DNA of 64,000 nucleotides from Odobenus rosmarus divergens (lineage: Eukaryota; Chordata; Mammalia; Carnivora; Odobenidae), in contig NW_004450458.1 of the NCBI RefSeq assembly GCF_000321225.1, positions 3,043,744-3,107,743 on the forward strand, read 5' to 3'. A program made the translations under genes and the position numbers. This document shows positions 46,308 through 57,322 of this stretch, one piece after another. Under the pieces are notes generated by a model. That model was given only the letters and a program-made list of their open reading frames with translations. It did not search any database and was not told the DNA's origin. Within the stretch, counting starts at the first letter, position 1; the number at the start of each line of letters is the position of its first letter.

Positions 46308-46689
46308 AAGACTAAATATCAATATTGTTTTTCTTTTAGTAGTAAAAAATATGGATTATTTTTCTACTTTTCTATATGCTCATTTTATTCCATAAGGAAT
46401 ATATATTATTTCAGTAACAGATAACTAAGAAATAATATTCAGACATTCAGAAGTTGTTGTAAATAAATATAAAGGAAGAGACTTTAAGAAGTTGCTAATC
46501 TGGGGTGTATTCTCCATAAATGGTTCCTGGATTTCAGATCAGTGAGTCTTTGATTTCTTTATTTATTGACTTAAAAAAAAAAGCAAAAAAATAAAACAAC
46601 AAAACAAAAAATGTTTTCACCTCTTCCCTGGTTATTTAGAAATATGATCTTACTTACAGAAAATCAACCTATAATTATCTCCATTATCT

Positions 46690-47285
46690 TTCTCATGGTG
46701 TAGCCCAATATCAGCTGTTTCCTTGTCTCGTATAAATCTGGTCTCCCCACACCTACTCTTGCTCACCTCAATTTTTAATTCACATTACGGTGAGAGTTAT
46801 TTTTACAAACACAGACTGTAAAGAAATAGATTTCTATTAGCCTTAATTGAATCCTTACTAAAAGGCTCTTTTATCTGTCCCCTGCATACCTCCTCAGTCT
46901 CGTTATCAACTACTCTCTTCTGTTTCCATAATCCAATCATGCTGGATTTTGCTTCAGGGTCTTCACATCATAAATCTTATTTTCCTCTCATTTTGTTCCT
47001 TGTTTAATGTCTATTCTTTCAACTCTCAATTTTTATGTCACTCCTTCTAGGAACTCTACATAGATCCATACTTAACCCTTAGATGAGGTCAGCTTGCTCT
47101 CTTTTAAATTTCAGTAGCACACGTTAGATCCTCATTATCTGTCATTCGCACTTGTCTACTTAAGGAGGGCAAGGTCCTTAATACCTTTGTGTTAGAGTCT
47201 TTCCCCAAAACTTACAACAATGCAGGCCCTACAACAGTGCAATCACATTGCCCACACTTGAAAATACGTGTTGAATAAATGATGG
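46690..47285 (+). repeat. L2 LINE fragment, sense
   Basis: The words 'tacctcctcagtctcgttat', 'aatccaatcatgctggattt', 'tgcttcagggtcttcacatc', 'ggagggcaaggtccttaata' and 'cacttgaaaatacgtgttga' 'ataaatgatgga' follow the L2 3' order (cctctccagcctc, cagggcctttgcac, gagggcagggactt, tgttgaatgaatga). Confidence 0.65.
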
Positions 47286-47866
47286 ATGGGGCTGCTTTGC
47301 TCTGATGGGACTGAATTGGCTCCTGTATACCAGCTGTCGCCAGTGTGCCCAGCTACTTTGCAAGCTTGAGGTCTTGTCCCAGTTGTGAAAGAACACAGAG
47401 TAACGACAGAGCAATAACTTCCCACTCCTCTTTGTCCTCACATGCCTTGAACCATAACTTTTTTTATAAGCTGTTGGGTCCTCGTCATTTTGTGTGAGGA
47501 ATAGAATAGTTTTTCTTATAACCCCAAAGAGATTCTGCTTTCTCTGTATTCATGAGGAGAATAGGGCTAAGTGTGTGTAATTGCTGGCTCTGGTCCTAAT
47601 CAGAAGCTTGGAGAACTAAAAAACTCATGACATATTTCTTGTCTTCTGTCTGAGAATTTTCATATTGACATCAATCAGTGGTCAGCTGAAAAACTGCAGA
47701 CTGTGTGGAAAGGAGCTGGGGATGGAAAAAGGAATGCTAGTGCTTCGTCCAAAACAAATTTCTCAATTGTTTGACAGTTGTTGAGCAATAAGAAAAGATA
47801 CAGTCAATTTGGATTTTTTTTTCACTTTTGTGACCTGAAGTCTTTTGACAATGCACCGTGCTAGTC
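47286..47866. other. No recognised element
   Basis: Unclassified DNA. Overlapping antisense frames near 47229-47441 extend from the L2 and are not gene-like. Confidence 0.5.
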
Positions 47867-48093
47867 AAGAATGGTGGAAGAGGGGCGCCTGGGTGGCTCA
47901 GTCTGTTAAGTGGCTTCCTTTGGATCAGGTCATGATCTCAGGGTCCTGGGATCAAGCCCCTCATCGGGCTCCCTGCTCGGTGGGGAGCCTGCTTCTCCCT
48001 CTCCCTCTGCCTGCCACTCTGCCTGTTTGTGCTCTCTATCTCTCTGTCAAATAAATAAATAAAATCTTAAAAAAAAAAAAGAATGGTGGAAGA
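47867..48093 (+). mobile_element. CAN-SINE (arctoid type) with TSD
   Basis: The body 47882-48078 begins GGGGCGCCTGGGTGGCTCAG and ends 'aataaataaataaaatctta' with a long A run. The TSD is a perfect 15 bp, aagaatggtggaaga, at 47867-47881 and 48079-48093. The frame 47845-48054 is SINE translation. Confidence 0.97.
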
Positions 48094-49089
48094 AATATTG
48101 CCGTGGTTTCTTTAAGGTTTTAGGGTCTAAAGAGCACATACAAAAGACACAAAGGGAAGGTAACAATATTAATAATATCATTAGCATTTATATATAGCTC
48201 TGCTTTTACATACTAACGTAAGCCAACAAGATCGAATACCAAGATGACTTTTAAGCAAAGTTCCATAAGACTAATGTTAAACATTTCACACAATGCAAAA
48301 GATTTATCTGTAGTTTGAATTTTCCAGGGCTTTTTATTTCTATCTCACTAACTGTGGCCTCAAACATGGTGGAAGTTTGAAGATATAGTCCACGCCCAGA
48401 ATGCATCAAGATCATCTGCGTTCTGCCATAGGCCTGTTCTGTAAAATTGTTCACACAACTTTCTTCTGAGAGGCAGAAACTCTGAATTATTTACATGGTT
48501 ACTCTTAGAAAAGAAACTTGCAAACTGTCTAGACAAAGGACTATGAAGAACTTGGAGACTATGAGGTCTTGGAGATTTTTACCCTATTTGCAAACTAAAA
48601 GTTAGCCTGCCATGATTTCATAGCTCCTGGCAGAAGACACGAGACTCTTGGGTCAGAGACAAAAAGTTTTATGACTCACAGCACAACAAGCAGCATGAGG
48701 GTCATATTTGTGTTGATTGTCTTTGCCTTCCAAATCCTATAGAGGTGACACTGAAGGACCCCACTGGATCCCACACACATAGTGGGTTTGTGTCACAGCT
48801 GAGGAACCCAAGCTCAAGAAATCTGAATATCATGTAAGAGACTGCATGTATGGCTGCCCTTTGTACCAGAGCTGGATGTTGTCTCTAATTTTCAAGGCTG
48901 GGAAAGATAGCCCCTATACTCACAAGGAAGACAGAAAACAAGAGAGCCAAGGATAATTGTTAAATAAATCAAGGGGGCAGGGATAGTACATTTTTCTTTT
49001 TGTTCTTCTATCTGTCTTGGCTTGTACATAGAAAACAAAACACTTCAAATAAAACCAGATGCTTGTGTTATTTACAATTAGCACAAATG
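48094..49089. other. Mostly unclassified; weak MIR hint at 48775-48860
   Basis: A weak antisense MIR-like piece ('cacagctgaggaacccaagc', 'ctcaagaaatctgaatatca') was seen. The rest is unclassified. Confidence 0.4.
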
Positions 49090-49205
49090 TTTAGGCATTT
49101 AGTTATGTCTTGTTTGTCTTGCCCTCCTTCATCATGGCCCAGAGTAATATTTGCTTAGCATACAGTAAGAACTCATAAATGCTTATTATCTGTATGAATG
49201 CTCAG
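49090..49205 (+). repeat. L2/MIR 3' end, sense
   Basis: The words 'gcccagagtaatatttgctt', 'agcatacagtaagaactcat' and 'aaatgcttattatctgtatg' match the terminal 'gcacatagtaggtgctcaat...aaatgtttgttgaatg' pattern. Confidence 0.55.
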
Positions 49206-50029
49206 AGGGGTGTCAAACAAACATTGCTATGTCTCATCTCTAGAAAAAGCAGCAACTCTACAGATGAAAAAGTCACCAACCACTTGATCACCCCTACTCT
49301 GACATCAACCACACATTTTCCATATGGAATAACAGCAGATGTAGTTTAGAGATGTCACCTCATACAGAAAATTATGATTATTTTCTATGTGTTACCCTGA
49401 TAAAATTAAACAGTGCTGTGCAGCACCACTTTGCTTATGTGTAGGAAGAAAAATAATTCTACTAGAAATTGTCATGTTTGCTGTGTGTATTAGGGCAAAA
49501 CCTGTGAAAAACACTTCCTTTACCTATGGGAAGCTGATACCTCATAAACATGTGGCCTTCTCCTGCAGAGTGTAAAGATTGGTAAATAAAGAGCTCTCTG
49601 TTAGAAAAGTGCTCATCCCTGTGAGGTCAATGAGTCCTTTGAAGACACCATGGTTCTATTCAGTGCCCTGGAAGAGTTCATTAACCCAACACAAATAGAC
49701 CATTTACTTCTACCTAGAGGATCATGCTAATTAAATTGCTCTGTTTACCCACCTATGTCCCAATTTTCTATGAATACATGAATGTCTTGAGTCTCATTCC
49801 CTATGTCTTTGTTGAAGGCAAAGATGATTACAGATTCACACTCTGTAACTATACTTCTGCTATAGATCTCAAGCTTCCCTGGACTTCTTCAAAACCAATT
49901 TTTAGAAAATTTGTCACAACAGTATTATACTTAGTAAGAGCAGTCCAGATGGAGAAATGTTAATGTTTTATATGTTTATAAATGTCTACAATAGTTATGT
50001 ATGGGCCAGTTTTATTATTACTTCATTTC
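49206..50029. other. No recognised element
   Basis: AT-rich unclassified DNA. Short sense frames (49387-49575, 49724-49963) show no recognisable domain. Confidence 0.5.
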
Positions 50030-51640
50030 CTTCTTTCTAAAATTCAAAAAGCTCATTCCTACTACCTTAGGCTAATTTCTACATCTGTGCTGTGTATTCC
50101 ATCCTCAGGGATCTTAAATTATAAGCAAGTCATCTCTCTTATATATTCAGACTCTTCCTGTGTCTCTGTCTCTCCCTGTCCCATCTCTCTCTCTCTCATT
50201 CTCTATCTCTCAACTGGAGCTTTCCCACTGTCTTTTCAATGTGCTCATGTCCCCTTCATAAAATACCAATAATAAATAATCTCTAGGCATCTTATCTCCT
50301 TCTGATAAATTTCTTCTCTATTTTCTCTATTCAGAGCCAAACTTCTCAAAAGAATTATTTTTGTCATTGTCTTTATATACTCATTCTAACCCAATATGGG
50401 TTTGTTTATGAACCAGTGAAATAATTTTCATTAATGTTCACACTGATGTCCTATTCACAGGATCTGAGATTTCCAGTCATTTTTGTATAAGACTTCTCAG
50501 CTTCACTCAACATTTTGACTTATTCTTTTAAAAATTTTTTTCCAATGTCATTTAGAGCCTACCATCTCCAGGTTTTACATCCTACCTTTCTGATGCTCAT
50601 TTCTGTCTCCTTTTCAGGGTCAACCTCATCTACCTTGGGCATGACATATTGATCCTGAGGATTCTCTTTTTTTTTATTATATATTTTCTTTTTTATTGTC
50701 TTCAAATATATCTGTGATTTTAATTGCACCATATTTATAGATGATTTACAGATGTACAGCTCCAGCCCAAATATCCTCTGATTTCTGGACCCATACATCC
50801 AACTGCCTTCTTAACATTTTCTTTTCGAGACTCAAAGTCATCTAAAACTAATAAAATTCTCTGGTTAAAACTAATTTATATTTCCTTGATCTCCCACTCC
50901 ATGCTCCTCCAAACACACCTCCATCTTATAATCCAAGCCAAAAATCTTGTGTCCTCTTTGTTACCTTCCTTCCCTAAATTCATCAGCAAATATGATTGAT
51001 TTTTCCCTCCTCTGTAGTCTCGCCATCTGCAGTACTCCACTCTAGACCACATTTTCAATATCTTCCTCAAAGATGACTGTAGTGGGCTTCCAAGTTGTCT
51101 ATCTGCATCCACCCTGGTTCCTCTCCAATCCATTATGAAAATAAGAGTTTTTAACATATATGAGTGTCCAAAAATAAACAAACAACAAAAATCCATGCTA
51201 GTGTTTTAGCCTCCTATTGTCCTTAAAGAAAGCAAATTCCTGAGTGTGGCCAGCCATGTTTTCTCCAGATATTCTGTCCATGTTTTTCCTCTGCTGGGCT
51301 CTAGCTATGTTGGCTCTTTTGATCCTTCACATTACACATGCTTTTTTCTTCCCCATGGTGCTTTGTGCAAGAATCATTGCACAATGATACATTCTTCCTT
51401 GAATTTTCTTCTCTTGAATTTTTACCTACTTGTTCTAAATCATCCTTCAGCACTCTGGGCAAGTATCTCTTGCTCAGGAAAACCTGTTTCAATTCTTTGA
51501 CTAGGTCACTTTTCCCTATTATGTGTTCTCAGAACATGATTGTACCTCTCTCTTGTAGCTCCTGTCACAGGGGTAATCTTGCATGTTTGTATGATGATAT
51601 AATGAATATCTGCCTCCTCTATCAATATAATCAATATAAT
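50030..51640 (+). repeat. Long L2 LINE relic, sense, ORF end plus 3'UTR
   Basis: It starts with reverse-transcriptase-region L2 words ('gccaaacttctcaaaagaat', 'taacccaatatgggtttgtt') and continues into the L2 3' part: 'ccaggttttacatcctacct', 'tacagctccagcccaaatat', 'ccatacatccaactgccttc', 'catcagcaaatatgattgat', 'tccatgctcctccaaacaca'. Many stops and indels make it nonfunctional. The frames 49982-50272, 50876-51196, 51246-51500 and 51338-51673 all derive from it or its antisense. Confidence 0.7.
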
Positions 51641-51778
51641 CTGTATGAAGTTAGAGAGCTTGACCCCTTCTAGAAGTTAGAGAAGTTAGAGTTAGGTCTA
51701 TTTTTTTTCTCATCAGGAATTTATCACAATAAGAGGCAATGAAAGGCACTTGGTAAATGATTGATGGCCCAAGAAACT

Positions 51779-51814
51779 AAAAAAAATAAAAAAATAAATA
51801 AAAATAAAAAAATC
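51779..51814. repeat. A-rich (AAAT)n simple repeat
   Basis: A/T run of AAAAAATAAAAAAATAAATA type. Confidence 0.8.
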
Positions 51815-51954
51815 ACAGAAGATTTGGAATAAAAGGCTTATCGAATAGAAGAGAATAAAAGGGGATCAATGAGAGAAAGAAAAGGAGGAAGGAGAAAAAG
51901 AAAAGAACAATGAAAAGAGAAAAAAAACTTGTTTGGTGAAAAAAAATTGTTAAA

Positions 51955-52120
51955 CATTTGGTATGTGCTAAGTATTGCGTTAAGATACATAATAAGTATT
52001 GTCCTTGAAACCAATCCAAAGGATGAACTATTTTAATCTGTATTACAGATGAGACAACTGAGGCACAGGGAAGTTCAGGATAACAGGATGTGGAAATGCT
52101 ATGATTTAAACCTCCATCTG
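51955..52120 (-). repeat. MIR SINE, antisense
   Basis: Words in order: 'tggtatgtgctaagtattgc', 'gttaagatacataataagta', 'tctgtattacagatgagaca', 'actgaggcacagggaagttc', 'aggataacaggatgtggaaa'. Confidence 0.75.
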
Positions 52121-52399
52121 TTTGGATGGAGTGAAATGGATTAAATTAGAATTTTCAATCCCAAGATTATAATTTTGAATTAAACATTTAGAGTAGCATA
52201 AAAATGCCTGAGAACTTTTGAGAAGGCAACTCATGTGGTCCCAAGGTATGTACAAAACATAATCCATCATCTTTAACTAGATCAAGTGAAAAAAAATCAG
52301 AAAAATAAACAATTAACTACCACATAATTCATTTTTTATTGTCAGAATCATGTTTTTAAATTATAAAATGGCCATTCATGTGAGATAGCAACAGCTTTT

Positions 52400-52905
52400 T
52401 TTCAGCTTTATTGAGATATAATTGACATATATCATTGTATAAATTTAATGTGTACAACATGATGATTTAATCTATGTATATATTATAAAATTTTTATCAC
52501 AGTAAGTTTAGTTAACATGCATCATCTCACATCCTTACATTTTTCTTGTGATAAAAACTTTTAAGAGCTACTCTTTTAACAGCTTTCATATATACAATAC
52601 AGTAACTACAACTACCATGCTATCCATTATATTCCAAACCTATTTATCTTATAATAGGAAGTTTGTACTGTTTGACCATGTTCCCCCATTTCCCCCACCT
52701 ACTACCCTGTGCCTCTGCCAACCTCCAATCAGTTCTCTGTTTCTGTGAGGGTTTTGTTTTTGTTTTTTTCAGATTCTACATATATGTGAGCTCATAAAGT
52801 ATTTGTCTTTGTCTGACATTTTATTTAGCATAATGTCCTCAAAGTCCATCCATGTTACTGCAGATGGAAGCATTTTCTTCTTTTTTATGGCTGAATAATA
52901 TTTCC

Positions 52906-52939
<34 letters not shown>

Positions 52940-52960
52940 ATTCCTTGAACTCTCTTAGTT
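52400..52960 (-). repeat. L1M 3'UTR, antisense
   Basis: Strong word match to the antisense 3' end of old mammalian L1: 'tttattgagatataattgac', 'gtgtacaacatgatgattta', 'ataataggaagtttgtactg', 'agattctacatatatgtgag', 'gtccatccatgttactgcag', 'tatggctgaataatatttcc'. It runs into a TG microsatellite that probably arose in the internal variable region. The frames 52548-52748 and 52852-53094 are spurious. Confidence 0.9.
52907..52937. repeat. (TG)15 microsatellite
   Basis: About fifteen uninterrupted TG units inside the antisense L1M. Confidence 0.97.
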
Positions 52961-53054
52961 TAAACTTAACTATTAATACTTTTGTTTATTTATCTATACT
53001 TTCTACCTGTTTTTTGTGCAATATATCAATTTATTATTGCAATCACCCAATAAA

Positions 53055-53165
53055 AGAGATAATATCACTACAAATTTGTGGATTTGGAAACTGAAGTGGA
53101 GACAGGCTAATCCACCTGCCAGACATCACTCAGTAGGAGTGGAGCATGGAATGGGAACATTAACA
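53055..53165 (-). repeat. MIR-like fragment, antisense
   Basis: The words 'ttgtggatttggaaactgaa', 'gtggagacaggctaatccac' and 'cagacatcactcagtaggag' resemble the antisense MIR core. Confidence 0.45.
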
Positions 53166-54284
53166 CACTTTTTACTAAAAACCGTGCAGTTTATTGGAAG
53201 TTAGTTGGAGAAGATTTTTTTAGAAGAAAAAAAATTAGCTTTCTTAAATGTTAAGAGGAAAAACCCTAAATCACTGGTTTAATAAGGGAAGGAAAGTATT
53301 AAAAATTCAATAAGATCTTATTATTAACAGCTACATATTTATGTGACTTTAGCATTAAAAGAACAGGAATAAAAATAAACTTTGTTTTTTTCCTAATTAT
53401 TAGCATCCTATTCTAATTTTACTATTCTCAAGGCATTTTCTTAGTATTGTTAATTACTTTTAACAAGAAGCAGGTACTAATGGTCTGAAAAGGATACACA
53501 CAAAAGAAAAGCTAAGTAAAACTTTCCTCACAATACATTTATTGTTATTAAAAAACAGCTGGAAGGCTAATAGCTATGATAAGAACATATTATTTCTAAA
53601 AAACACATAGTGTCTTCATTAATGAACTATGCCAAAATTTAAAATTTCAATTCAGGTTGAGTAACTGCATGTTTTTCACATTTATGACAAGCATGTGTCT
53701 CTGGTGTATATGAACTTTTTTCCCTTATATAAACCAATTCTTAAAAGCCTCATCAGGGTCAGATAAGGTTATTAGGTGCCTTGTTAGTCTGGGAAAACAT
53801 ATGATTTCCCAATTTTTGGAAATAATTTAGAAATCTCAGTTTCTCAGGAGTTAAGAGTCTGCCTATTTCTATCCTTAGCCAGTGGAAAATATTTTTAATA
53901 ACTAGAACAAAATCTGTCAGTGATGTCTCAACTCAAGAAATTAACTGGAGCACCAAGTCAAGAAAGGAGAAAAAAGGGAAAACATGAATACAGACACATG
54001 CGATTTCAGAACCTCTACTTTGATGAAACTCACTTGATGTCATTAAAACAAATGAGGATATGGTAAATTTCCTCTCCTGGTGTGTTCATAATGATCATAT
54101 ATTAGAAATGATTTTTTTAAATAGGTTGAATGAGATTAAAGGAAAAAAGATGCACTAGCATTTAAATAGTGAGAAATGATACTCTTCTTGCTCCTTAATG
54201 TGTTATCATGACCTCCATATCATTGATCTGAATTGGTGCACTTTATACCATCTATGTTTCTCACAAGTTGATATAATCTATGAG
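53166..54284. other. No recognised element
   Basis: AT-rich unclassified DNA without supportable coding frames. Confidence 0.5.
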
Positions 54285-54724
54285 TTTTTCATGAACATGA
54301 AATGTCTCTCCTTTATTTAGACCTTATTTAATTTTTCTATCAATGTTGTATAGTCTTGTACTTCTTTTGTTAAATTTATCCTTAGGTATTTTCATCTTTT
54401 TATTTCTATTGTGAATGAAATTTTCTTAATTTCATTTGTATATGTTCATTACTAGTACATAGAAATATATATATCTTATGTCCTGTGACCTTGCTGAGTT
54501 CATTTATTAGTTCTAATAGTTGTTTGTTTGTTTGTTTGTTTGTTTTTTAGGGGGGTTGGGTGGGGGTGAAGGTGTTCTTTGGGATTTTTTGTATACAAGA
54601 TCATGTCATCTACAAATAAAGATAGTTTTGCTTCTTCCTTCCAATTTGGAATTTATTTTTGTATCTGCCTCTTCTGGCCACAAACTTCTGCACAAGTTTA
54701 AGCAGAAGTGGTGAGAATGAACAT

Positions 54725-55066
54725 TCTTGCTTTGTTCTTTTTTTTTTATTATTTTATTTTTTTATGTTTTTATTTATCTTTTATTATTATGTTATGTTAA
54801 TCACCATACATTACATCATTAGTAATGGATCACTACATGGAACACTACATGGAACATGGAACCTTCTCTCATTTTGTTTTATTTTATTTTATTTTTATTT
54901 TTTTATTTTNNNNNNNNNNNNNNNNNNNNNNNNNNNNNNNNNNNNNNNNNNNNNNNNNNCCATGATTCATTGTTTGTGCATAACACCCAGTGCTCCACGC
55001 AGAATGTGCCCTCTTTAATACCCATCACCAGGCTAACCCATCCCCCCACCCTCTTGCTTTGTTCTT
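54725..55066 (-). mobile_element. Carnivore L1 3' end, antisense, with TSD
   Basis: The insert 54740-55051 starts with a T-rich tail and holds 'ttatgttaatcaccatacat', 'gattcattgtttgtgcataa', 'cacccagtgctccacgcaga', 'tgccctctttaatacccatc', 'accaggctaacccatccccc', matching the antisense carnivore L1 3'UTR. A perfect 15-bp TSD (tcttgctttgttctt) lies at 54725-54739 and 55052-55066. A 50-N gap falls inside. The frames 54659-55018 and 54856-55068 run through the N and are artefacts. Confidence 0.93.
54910..54959. other. Assembly gap, exactly 50 N
   Basis: Fifty consecutive N preceded by a TTTTATTTTATTTT run within the nested L1 3'UTR. Confidence 0.99.
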
Positions 55067-56136
55067 AATCTTAGGGAAATTCATTTAAAATTTCACAGTT
55101 ATATGTGATGTTAGTTATAAGCTTTTGTTTGCTTGTTTTTGTTTCTTTTGTAGATGCCCTTTTTCAGGTTAAGGAAATTTTCTTATATTTCTTATCTGTT
55201 AAGGTTTTTTTATGTAAGTGGGTATTGGATTCACTTTTTCTGTGTCTATTGAGATTTTCGTGTAATTTTTGCCATTTATTATATTAATAGAGTATATTAT
55301 CTTGTTTGGGATTCTTTAAACCTTGCATTTCTGGTATGAGTTCCACTTTGTCAAGGTTTATAATACTTTTTAATTTGTTGCAGGATTCAATTTACTAATA
55401 TGTCATTGGGAAATTTTGTGTCTATAGTCATGAGAGATATTGTTCCATAATTTGTAATGCATTCATTTGGTTAAAGTACCAGAGAAGTACTAGCCTAATA
55501 GAATGAGTTAGGAAGTCTTTCCTCTTCCTCTATTTTTCTAAAAAAGTTTTTGATGAATTATGATTTCTTCTTTAAACGTCTGATAACATTTCCCAGCAAA
55601 ACTGTCTGAGCTTGAGTTTTCTTGATAAGCAGATATTATTACTAATTCAATTTTTTATTTATAATATATCTATTCAGATTTCTTGTTTTGTCTTGAGTCA
55701 ATTTTAGTAGATTGTGTCTTTCTAGGAATTTGTCATTCTATTCTAACTTGTCTAATTTATCGGTATAATGTTGCTCTTAGTGATCGCTTCTAATCCTTTT
55801 AATTTCTTTAAGGTCTATAGGAATGTCCCTTCTTTCAGTCCCGATTTTGGTAATTTATGTGTTATCTTTTTTCTTGATGTTTCTACCTAAAGTATTGTTA
55901 TTTTTATTGATCTTGTCAAAGAATCAGCTTTTGGGTTCATTAATTTTCTGTATTGTTTCTCTGCTTTTTATCTCACTGGTTTTTGTTCTAGTCTTTATTA
56001 TTTTATTTCTTCTCCTTGATTTGGGTTTAGTTTGCTATTCTTTTTCTATTTTTTAAGGTGGAAGTTTAGTGTTCTATTATAGGTGTTTAAAGCTATAAAT
56101 TTCCCTGTAAGCACTAGGTTAGCTTCATCCCATCAA

Positions 56137-56905
56137 TGGAAGTGGAGGAGCCCCAGAATAAATTTCCAGTCTACTCATATGTGGAGAATCTCTGATAGAG
56201 GCATTATTTGTTTATTATTTAAATGAGGGATAAAATGTCTATAGTCAAAGACCTTTGGTTAACCTAAAAATAATTTTATATAAAACTGCAATGCAGTAAA
56301 TATCATTACAAAGAAAAATTCTAGATAAAATAGTTATGCTTTCAGAATATATCCATAGGAAAGGACTTTGGTGTGGTTAAAAAAATTCTTCTAATTAAAG
56401 AGTCAACCACTTTGTTTGATTTCTACTCAGTAAGAAAATATGTATATATTTGCTATTAGGAGAAAAACTTGAAATGAATGACTATATTCAAATGGGACTC
56501 ATTGAATTTCCACCTACATCAGGCTCCATGACAGATATTGGATATCAAGGAATATTAAAGAATGCCTACTTGAATGACAATAGAACATCGAATATCCTAA
56601 GGACACAGTTTTACTTACAAAAATCAAATTGATCATTTTGTATAATTTTCTCCTATAGCAGGAAGGGAAGATATTAAAGAAGAAAGACAAAAATAAAACC
56701 CCTTAGAAAGTAGGATGGGCTGTTTTACTATTTTCTTTAGTGAAGCAAAGAAATGAGTGAACAATCAAAGAACATTGAATTTTTACCCTTCTCCCCAGTT
56801 ACCATCACCAAAATGTGAGCAGATAAAAAAGAATCCTTCTATATTAAGAAGAGTCTAAACCCAGGGGTTTTCAGCTCCCAATAAAAAGACAATAATCACA
56901 CCTCT
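56137..56905. other. No recognised element
   Basis: AT-rich unclassified DNA. The frame 56450-56632 shows no recognisable domain. Confidence 0.5.
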
Positions 56906-57151
56906 CCCTCTACTGTTCCCTTTCTTTTTTTTTTAAGATTTATTTATATATGAGAGAGAGAGAGAGAGCATGAACAGGGGGAGGGGCAGAGGGAGAGAGA
57001 GAGAGAGAATCTTAAGCAGACTCCCCACTGAGTGTGGAGCCTGACGCAGGACTTGATCTCACAACCCTGAGATCTTGACCTGAGTCAAAATCAAGAGTCA
57101 GAAGCTTAACTTACTGAGCTACCCAGGCACCCCTCTACTGTTCCCTTTCTT
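56906..57151 (-). mobile_element. CAN-SINE, older type, antisense, with long TSD
   Basis: The body from about 56927 to 57130 contains 'tttaagatttatttatatat', a long GA-rich tract, 'aaaatcaagagtcagaagct' and 'gagctacccaggcacc'. The flanking direct repeat is up to 21 bp (starts ccctctactg, ends ccctttctt) at 56906-56926 and 57131-57151; its first bases may be shared with the SINE head. Confidence 0.95.
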
Positions 57152-57322
57152 CCCTCTCACCATTCCTCCTTTGTATTCTGTTTCCTTCTCTCCCTACTCC
57201 CTCCCTCCTTTCTCTTTCCTTTCTTCCTTCTTCTTTTCCCTTCTCCTCTTGTTTTCCTCCCCTTCCTCCTCCTAATTCTTTGTCTCTTTCCCTTTCTCTC
57301 TCTCATTTCCTGTTCTCTCATG
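57131..57322. repeat. Polypyrimidine (CT-rich) tract
   Basis: Nearly 190 bases of almost pure C and T on the plus strand, mainly CCTT, TCC and CTCT words with few purines. Confidence 0.9.

Larger units (their letters stand above)
54285..56136 (-). repeat. L1 ORF2 relic, antisense, hosting a nested L1
   Basis: Antisense L1 ORF2 words appear in order: 'gttaaatttatccttaggta', 'attagttctaatagttg', 'acaagatcatgtcatctaca', 'aagcagaagtggtgagaatg', (nested insertion 54740-55051), 'aatagaatgagttaggaagt', 'tgatcttgtcaaagaatcag', 'gctataaatttccctgtaag'. Many indels and stops make it inactive. It lacks the 3'UTR and stops near 'catcccat' at 56136. The TTTG run near 54523-54546 lies inside it. Confidence 0.88.

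Noticed and set aside
54659..55068. Two open frames crossing the second gap
   Set aside because: They translate a run of N as X and lie inside antisense L1 DNA.
55823..56056. 77-codon frame, strongly hydrophobic, looks like a membrane protein
   Set aside because: It lies on the antisense of an L1 ORF2 relic. Antisense reading of A-rich L1 DNA gives Phe/Leu-rich peptides.
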